Source: Gordionus sp. m RMFG-2023 (Eukaryota > Nematomorpha > Gordioida > Chordodea > Parachordodidae). Taken from it: a stretch of 64,000 bases of DNA. Where the stretch lies: positions 4,497,743 through 4,561,742 of the forward strand of contig NC_088778.1 of the NCBI RefSeq assembly GCF_954871325.1, given 5' to 3'. The notes under the pieces are model-generated. The model did no database searches. It saw only the letters and a program-made list of their open reading frames with translations, and was not told the DNA's origin. The translations under genes and the position numbers were made by a program. Of the stretch, positions 57,345-64,000 are shown one piece after another. Position 1 is the first letter of the stretch. Each line of letters starts with the position of its first letter.

Positions 57345-60300
57345 AAAGAAAGAAAGAAGGTGATAAATACAATGGTTCGGTTCACTTATCCTTCTTTAAT
57401 TAAAAAATAATAATAATGAAGTACCTTTATTTTTTTTATATAAAAGAAAAATTCGATAAAAAAGTAAATCGATATAACGGTTAGATACGAATTCGGTATA
57501 AAAAACTCGTGGTTACGGTTCAGGAAATTCACAGTTAGACGCGAGTTAACTATTCGGTTCAATAAAGATGGTCCAAAGACATGTACCGTATAAAATTATG
57601 TTTAACGTCATGTTTATTTGTTGAATTGAAAAAGTATAAATCGAATATTGACATTATTACCATTTTCGCAACATCATAGGCCACCTGGGTTAGTAGCGGC
57701 GACGCGTCAATTCTAAGTGAATAATTACCTATCAATTAAATACAGAAGAAAAAAAATATCATATATATATAAATTATTTATAAAAAAAACATAACTAACG
57801 CAAGGACTTCTACACCCTTACCACCCTACATAAATTCTATTAGTTAACTATGCCACTAAGCTGAATCTTTGTCACTCATATAAAAGTTTCCCTATTCCAC
57901 ATTAGTGCATAAATTTTGATTCACATACGAATCAACTATATATAATAATTTCCATAGTATATTTAATCAAAATATTTATATATGTATGGTATCGTTTTAA
58001 AATAGGAGAATGAAGGATAAAAAAAGACAAAGATTAGCGTTTGCGTGGCCTTATTGTCACAGTGACGATTTTTACCCTAAAAAAATTTACCCACTACACC
58101 CCCCCCCATCCAAATTTATTTATATCTAGAATACCCCACTCTAATTTATATGACGATCTTAAGCCATACTCACCCCACCTCACATCCGATTATAAGCTAC
58201 TGGAATGAAAGAGTATATCTAGGTTGAAGAAGCACGCTAAATTAGCCTAATAGTTGGTTAGTTTCTCAAAAATATTATAAACCAAATTACCTAGAACCGA
58301 AATGTCGACGTTCAAGTAAGCCACGGCCCGTTCCCTGAGAATCTTGACCCGATCTTCCACGTATTCTGTCGAGCCGATTATAGAATATTCTTCAGCGTCC
58401 CAACTCGCAAATATTATGGTCCTTCTCGGTTTCCAGCCTTCGCGGTAATCAAAAATGGTGTATAAAGATTAAACAACTTATTGAGTGAATTAATAAGCGG
58501 AGAAAATTTTTATTATAGTAATCTCCATCGTACAGACAGCTGGCGTTGAAATTTTGGCCAAAAAAAACCTTAGCTGTTTGAGGCTTGAGCCATCGTTTTT
58601 TTTGTCTGAAAAATCGGTTAAGCAATTTCCTGAAGTCGGATCGCTGAGTAGAGAGAAATCTAAATATTAATCCCTTTTCTAGATGCTTCTATTTAATCCG
58701 AATAAAAAATCGGCTAAACCTATTTTCGATGCAAAACTATCACTTTAGTTAGCATCGGGGTTTCTTTAAAAAAAAATAAACTTTGGAGAAAGCGAAAACG
58801 ATTTAATTCGTGCTCGCTACCTAGCGGATCTTCGGTAAGTGCCTGTAGGGCAATTAGCAGAATTTATTTTTGGTTGTTCCATATAATAATATTTAACTTT
58901 AATAATCAATGATTTAAGAGATAAAATACTATTACTCTTTTTTTATAGCTTGTTGGATTAAATATTAGGGGGTTACTTTAAATAAAAAAAGTAAATGCGC
59001 TACTGTGCAAAAAATAGAAGAAGAAACGTGTTCTTCCTCAAGGAATAAAGAAACATCATAATCCAAGATTATAATTAATTGTACAAACTAAAAAAAAAAG
59101 ATAATAATTTCTATATTATTCTATTTAAAGATACTTTTAAAAAATCTGCCGATATTAAATATCGGATCGAATCGGTACCGATATTTAGCGTTTTCCGAAA
59201 ATATCGGATCGGGCCGATACCTATAAAAAACCGATCGATCTTTTTACTTTTCTTTTTTTTGTTATTTTATGTTATGTATATTTATTTTACATTATTATAA
59301 TATTTTCTAAATAATTTTTTTAAATTTTATTTCTTTTTTAAAATAGATTTATAGTATTTTAAAAGTTTTTTTTATAAAAATAGAAAGGAACACCCAAAGT
59401 TTTATTTATTTTAAATCTTTTTAAATAACGCCAATTTTTTTATTTATACTTTAAATAAAAGAATTTTTTTAAATATGGTATCTAAATTATGGAAAGACAA
59501 AGATAATTTTGCAAAATTTATTTGCAGAATCATCTGAGTCTACCTTCAAGAGGCTCTGATATTTATTAAAAAAATCTAATATATTATAATTTTATATAAC
59601 AAATTTTATAATTCCAACATAAAATGGATATATTATTATACATATATCTTTTTATTGTAGTCTTAATTGTAAAAATAAAAAAATTAAATTCATAATTCGA
59701 TTTTTTGCATAAAAAATATTGATTTCTTAATTACATTTGGTTCAAACGGGGGTGATTAAAAATCAGTAAAAATATCGGATCGGTTTTGAAGCAATATCGA
59801 AAAATATCGGATCGGATCGGTGAAAAATATGTGGATCGGCACAGCCCTAATATATATATATTTTTTTTATCTCTTTTAGCTTTCACCTTTTCTGGTGGTA
59901 AGCTCCTTCAACATCTCTCTCCACTTTATGTTATTCATACAATCTCTTTTATCTATTTTATACTTCTTTATATTGGCTCTAACTTTATGGCCCCATTGAA
60001 GTTTTGGCCTTCCTCTTTTACGTTTGCCCATCACTTCCAAACTTTCAACTTTATTTCCTATGTAGTTCATAGGCCTTCTCATTGTGTGCCCATACCACCT
60101 AAGTCTGTTTACCATTAACTTAGTCTTAATGGGCCCTACCTTTAAACTATTTAGTATTCTTGTACTGCGCACCTTATCTTTTCTTGTTACCTCAGCAATC
60201 ATCCTCAGCATTCTCATCTCCATAGTTTGTAGACTTCTCTCGTCTGATTCTTTGGTTGGCCATGTTTCCGAACTAGTTGTACTATGGAACTGTAAATTTT

Positions 60301-63300
60301 TCCCTTTAATTTGTGTGGGATTCTTTTGTCAAATAGCACTCCAGATAAAGATCTCCACTTTAACCACCCTTGATTAATCTTATTCTTTATCTCTTTTTCT
60401 ATTGTGCCGTTTGTTTGTATAGTGGAGCCCAAATATTTGCAGCTTTCAATTGCGGATATCTGCCAATCATTTATATCAATACTCTCCGTTTCATCTCCTC
60501 CTATCACTATATACTCCGTCTTTTCTCTATTTACTTTTAATCCGTGCGTTTCTAGGATATTTATCCAATTCACTAACCTTTCTTTCATTTCATCCTTGGA
60601 TTCGGCAAGTATCACAATATCATCTGCAAATATCATATTCCACGGGACTGTTTGAGGTATAGACTGTGCTAATACATCTATTACTGTAATGAAGAGAAGT
60701 GGGCTGAGAGCCGACCCTTGATGAACTCCTTCGGCTATTGTGAAGCCGGCTGAAGTACCTGTTGTGCTACGGACCATTTTTGTATGACCCATATACATAT
60801 CCTCTATTATTCTTATATATTTTTCGGGAACTTTTTTGTGGCGTAGTAATATATAAATGATTGATACAGTTAGTTATACAATAAATAAATTGTTAAAACA
60901 ACATTTCCGTGTGTTTAAATTTTCTTTGTTCGATTTGGATGTTGTCATTAGTGTTGCAAAATCGCTCCATTTGAAGCCGATTTTTAAAAAACAGCGCATA
61001 CTCAGTATTTTATCCAGAAAAAAAAATTACGACTAGATCGAGCCTCTTAAGAACCATTAACCGTGACCTTCGATCTTGATTTTACCCGCTACGGATGTCA
61101 GATCTCTTCTATAATATATTAAGAGAGTAGAAACATATTCTTTATCAAAAAAAAAACCTTGTTCATGTAATTTAGCCAACACCCGGCTGATTTCCAGTAA
61201 ACAAGCCGTGCCGCTAGAAGGATCGGTTGCTCCAAAAGTCCAGGCATCTCTATGGTTTCCCAGTATAACGTAACGATCTGGTTCTATGGTGCCGTTGATG
61301 CGAGCTAGGACATTGTAAATCGGTTTTCTTTGGCTTTTAAGGTTCACTTCGAACTTGACTTTCCTACATTTTTTTAAAAATTTTTTCCCGGAAATTTCAT
61401 TTATCGTCAAAAAATGTGTAATAATGTGAAAATGGGGAAGCAAGAGAGAGAGAGAGAGAAAAAAAGGTGGATAGATGCCAAACCAAAGTCGTTTATTTTC
61501 GGTATTTATATTTATCAAACATTTTCTAAGTAGTAAACTATGATTGATTTCAAGGTTTCCTTAATTATATTTCCCAGATAAAAGATATATTATGAATTTT
61601 TTTTTTAAAGTAGCTAACCTAAAATTACCACCTGTTTATAAAACACGTGATAAAAATATTCGAAAAAAACTAACATCACCATTAAAAAACAATTATAATG
61701 TTTTTTTTAAAAAAACTTCAGAATAAAAAAATCCTCAAATATTTTTTTATAAAAGGTCAAAAAATTTTTGATCAAAATTTACCTTAAAATTTCAAATTTT
61801 GCGATTTTTATGCATAAAAAATCTTTCACGATTAAAATCCTAAAAAAAAATTCTTCAGGCCATGTTAGATTCCACTTATATATAGCTTCTACGGCTATAC
61901 AGCCTAAAAAAAGTATGAGGAAATTTTGTCTTTAAACAAGCCACTCATTTAATTTTCTAAATAAAGATTGCACTCATCAATGTAGTAAGTGAAGTATATA
62001 ATTTTAGGGATAGAAAAAACCAAAAAAACAAAGTTCCAACTAAAAAAATATTTAAAAAAACAATGAAAGAATATTTTAAAAAAACCATTGAAAAAAACGA
62101 ACAAAAATATACCAAACACTTGAAAAAAACCAAGATATGGTGTTCTAGTTCAAAATCGGTTTAGCCTACGCTAAAAAGAGATATAGATAAAGGTGGGATT
62201 AGATTTCCAAAACTCGAAGCGGTTTTAAAAGTTAGTTTTATATTCATATTATACCAATATTTCTTATCGTCCAAAAATCCGGGTCCCGTCCTGTAAGTCA
62301 AATTGAGCGCTCCTTTCCAAGAAACCGGAACCGGAGCACCGCCCATACCGTTTAGCAAATGGTAAGCGTCGGAGTAGGAGATAGGGTAGACCGGAATGGC
62401 CGGAAGGAGACCTTTCCGAGGCAGTTCTCTATACATATAAGCTTTTTTTAAATATATATATATATATTGTATATATAATATAGAACAAAACTTAGATGCA
62501 TAAAGTATAATCTAACTATATTAAAATTTAGATGCAAATCTATTATTTTTTTAATGTTGGATCAGCTGATATGCCAAAATTATCGGATAAGATATCAAAA
62601 TTACAGAATTTTTTTTAATATGATGATTATTTATTTATTTCTATATTTCTTTCTTGCCATCTTTAATGATATTTATTCTTATTCTATTCTTCTATATACA
62701 TTTTTTTTCCAATAAAATTTTATATCGGTTGACATCACCTGATCGTCCATCACCTGTTCGTCCTTAAAACAAAACAAAAAAACTTTCTCGCTCTTTAAGT
62801 TTAATAAACTCGATTTTTTTTTGAAAAAAAATAAACATGAATCAAGTCATTTTTTTTTAAACCTTGGATAAATGAATAAAACTTAAAATAAATGCGGGTT
62901 ACTAAAAATTATTAAAATAAATTATTGATTTTAATATTTCAATAAGAGCCAGGATATATTATCAAGGTAATATCAACGACCGTTAATTGTAATTCGTACA
63001 TGGCCGATTTGAAACAAAAAATAACCAATTTAAAACTTGTAATTTAAATAATTATATTAATTACCACCTATATATATTTTTTTAAAGTGTGTTTTACAAA
63101 AATAAATTTTTCCTAGAGGAGGGTAATTAAGTGTAAGTAAGATATTAATACTTTTTATTATTTTTTTAAAAAAAGTATTCAGAAAAAATGCTTTGATTTT
63201 GTTAAAATAATTATTGACAATCAAGAAAATGAAATAACATTTGTCCAAATCAAGGACCACGTGACTCCAGTAGATAGGAGCCAATATGGGAAGGGGATTT

Positions 63301-64000
63301 ATAATTATAAATATATTAATCTTGGCGTATAGAAATTTATTTGTTTTCCAACCCACTGTGCCTATATTTTTTTTTAAAAAAAAATTAACCAATAAGGGGC
63401 TTGCAATAACATTACTATCCAAAAAATAAATAAATAAATAACTGTATTTTAAATATTCAGAGTTAAATTTTTCGAGGGGAGTGATAGATTCACTCTATAT
63501 AAAAGGTTTCGTTGGGAGAAAAATTTGATATGGTCGATAATAGGGTTTTGGAAGTATAATCGAAAACGAATGAAATTTTACTATTGGCCGGATAGCCGAT
63601 AGTCAAAGGGTCGCCATTCATATCGTATACCGTGCCCCTTTGCACACCGGAGTCGGGCATCCACCAAGAGTTGGGAAATACGTTGCCGGAATGGGGGGCA
63701 GAGTCCCTGGGATCCGAATATAGTATGATGCCCGAAAGGTTGAAAGTTTCGGCGTGCTTGACCTAAATGTTTTCAAAAAAAAAGTGCGACTATTATATGG
63801 CACAAAAACATTGAGAAATTTAGGATGATCAATGACTGCCTTAAGACTTGTATAAATCTGTTTGACATAATGATAGGTCGTTTTATCGGCTTCCCCACCG
63901 TGTACATGAGTGAAGAGGGGTAGGAGAGTTTTGCCTTCAAAGAGGGAGGTATGATATATGTGCTGGCCGTTGACAAATTTGACAGGCCATTTTCATATCT
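53620..64000 (-). CDS. Gene B: GCPII/NAALADase paralogue, 5' part outside window
   Basis: Eight exons on the minus strand, equivalent to gene A exons 5-12: 63762-63582, 62441-62255, 61363-61158, 58437-58291, 57728-57661, 57241-57029, 54757-54502, 54344-53620. Lengths of five (187, 206, 147, 68, 256 nt) equal those of gene A, and all phases agree. All catalytic features are kept: GNHRD, GATDP, WDAEEYS, LNVD and YPLYHTRHD. As in A, the position of human N519 is Ser and that of K699 is not Lys (Phe here). The part with exons 1-4 (signal, start of PA domain) lies beyond 64,000. Splice sites and frames are intact, so the gene looks functional. Confidence 0.92.
54502..54757 (-). CDS. Gene B exon 11 equivalent
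   Basis: 256 nt. [20 protein letters not shown] holds the last zinc ligand His; continues [14 protein letters not shown] and ADSYVLPF. Acceptor TGGCAG|AAA, donor CTGA|GTTAGT. Confidence 0.94.
55268..56273 (-). mobile_element. hAT deletion derivative copy B, complete ends
   Basis: TAGTGCTGTAAAC at 55,268 and TTACAACACTA at 56,273, with the perfect 8-bp duplication AATATAAC at 55,260-55,267 and 56,274-56,281. About 1.0 kb, inserted into copy C. It has the same N-terminal/C-terminal transposase fusion as copy A, on the minus strand, and clusters of GAACGCGTTC at both ends. At about 55,420-55,430 it carries the intact site into which the Gypsy element jumped in copy A. Confidence 0.92.
55516..55722 (-). 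pseudogene. hAT transposase C-terminal fragment (copy B)
   Basis: 68 codons, nearly identical to the C-terminal half of the copy A fragment ([17 protein letters not shown]). The catalytic core is absent. Confidence 0.8.
57029..57241 (-). CDS. Gene B exon 10 equivalent
   Basis: 71 codons, six more than gene [31 protein letters not shown] and [13 protein letters not shown]. Donor CGG|GTAAAA. Confidence 0.93.
57310..57358 (-). repeat. GAAA microsatellite, gene B intron
   Basis: About ten GAAA units on the plus strand, close to the acceptor of the preceding exon. Confidence 0.9.
57661..57728 (-). CDS. Gene B exon 9 equivalent
   Basis: 68 nt: [20 protein letters not shown] plus KM. Acceptor GATAG|GT, donor ATG|GTAATA. 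Confidence 0.93.
58291..58437 (-). CDS. Gene B exon 8 equivalent (catalytic Glu pair)
   Basis: 147 nt: [20 protein letters not shown], then [11 protein letters not shown]. Acceptor GCGAAG|GC, donor CTAG|GTAATT. Confidence 0.94.
59140..59852. mobile_element. Non-autonomous hAT-like element with ATATCGGATCGG ends
   Basis: Clusters of ATATCGGATCGG/CCGATATT at both ends (59,143-59,240 and 59,775-59,840). The right terminus, read inverted, is AGGGCTGTGCCGATCC. The middle is AT-rich, without transposase. It lies in a gene B intron next to the LINE. Confidence 0.65.
59855..60845 (-). mobile_element. RTE-like LINE, 5'-truncated, one frameshift
   Basis: Minus strand, in the gene B intron between exon equivalents 8 and 7. 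The first frame (from about 60,843 to 60,214) encodes the end of a reverse transcriptase: [38 protein letters not shown] and KTEYIVIGG. The second frame (to 59,876) has METRMLR-like [19 protein letters not shown] and [12 protein letters not shown], the usual C-terminus of RTE-type elements. A frameshift near 60,270-60,290 separates them; the correct frame upstream reads [17 protein letters not shown]. The endonuclease and the first RT blocks are missing. The 3' end is AT-rich (GAGATAAAAAAAATATATA). It cannot move by itself. Confidence 0.85.
60950..61060. mobile_element. Diverged hairpin-MITE end, gene B intron
   Basis: AGTGTTGCAAAATCGCTCC followed by AAGCCGATTTTTAAAAAACA and TCAGTATTTTATCCAGAAAA, matching the left half of the GTGTTGTTAAA MITEs. 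The right half is not seen; it stops about 100 bp from an exon. Confidence 0.55.
61158..61363 (-). CDS. Gene B exon 7 equivalent (first zinc ligands)
   Basis: 206 nt: [54 protein letters not shown]. Acceptor TGTAG|G, donor CAAG|GTTTTT. Confidence 0.94.
62255..62441 (-). CDS. Gene B exon 6 equivalent
   Basis: 187 nt: [20 protein letters not shown] through [13 protein letters not shown]. Acceptor AAAAAG|CT, donor TATTG|GTATAA. The open frame runs on into the intron to 62,161. Confidence 0.93.
62456..63581 (-). other. Gene B intron, nothing recognised
   Basis: AT-rich. The 121-codon frame at 63,057-63,422 (-) is dominated by Ile, Asn, Phe and Lys and lacks any motif. Confidence 0.6.
63582..63762 (-). 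CDS. Gene B exon 5 equivalent (PA domain)
   Basis: First gene B exon in the window: [32 protein letters not shown] and [11 protein letters not shown]. Acceptor CATTTAG|GT, donor AATA|GTAAAA. Confidence 0.93.
63790..63992 (-). other. Coding-like fragment in gene B intron, possibly MULE transposase
   Basis: A stop-free minus-strand frame of about 67 codons with normal composition: [52 protein letters not shown]. The pattern G-K-T-x3-PL-x7-EADKTTY resembles the core of MULE-type transposases (GTxxPLVYALLPNKTxxTY), but the match is weak. It does not fit GCPII. A stop at 63,993-63,995 closes it on the 5' side. Confidence 0.35.

Noticed and set aside
59786-60662. Plus-strand frames over the LINE
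   Set aside because: Antisense shadows of the reverse-transcriptase reading frame.
63057-63422. 121-codon minus-strand frame
   Set aside because: Lies in a gene B intron, low complexity, no motif, contains poly-T/poly-A runs.

Overview
The window looks like a very AT-rich metazoan, probably invertebrate, genome: an intron-rich host gene family, hAT transposons, an RTE-like LINE, a Ty3/Gypsy retrotransposon, large satellites and many microsatellites, with no bacterial-style gene packing. I cannot name the species. The only clear host genes are two paralogues of the glutamate carboxypeptidase II / NAALADase family (peptidase family M28B). They lie tail to tail on the right.

Layout. 1-3,347: remains of two hAT transposase genes, one inserted into the other. 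3,356-10,614: an internally deleted hAT element with an 8-bp target duplication, split by a Ty3/Gypsy element (4,278-10,417) that looks whole. 10,890-11,760: another hAT remnant. 12,920-23,240: about 8.2 kb of a ~41-bp satellite, bracketed by a different ~230-bp satellite. 23,240-28,590: AT-rich intergenic DNA with small repeats and a MITE. 28,597-34,453: a 5.86-kb hAT-type foldback element with GTCGAC-rich satellite arms and an 8-bp target duplication. 34,610-36,420: another hAT remnant and a second copy of the MITE. 36,420-39,630: intergenic.

39,631-52,604 (+): gene A, a complete 12-exon peptidase of about 804 residues with a hydrophobic N-terminus. 53,620-64,000 (-): gene B, its paralogue. 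Exons equivalent to A exons 5-12 are in the window; the first four lie beyond the right edge. Five internal exons have exactly the same length in both genes and all intron phases agree, so the pair arose by an inverted duplication. Both keep the full two-zinc site, but several glutamate-pocket residues of human GCPII are changed, so a different substrate is likely.

Introns of both genes are full of mobile DNA: hairpin MITEs starting GTGTTGTTAAA, nested hAT deletion derivatives, a 5'-truncated LINE, microsatellites and a 29-bp minisatellite. The hAT copy in gene B keeps the empty site of the Gypsy insertion seen 45 kb away, which gives a relative order of events.
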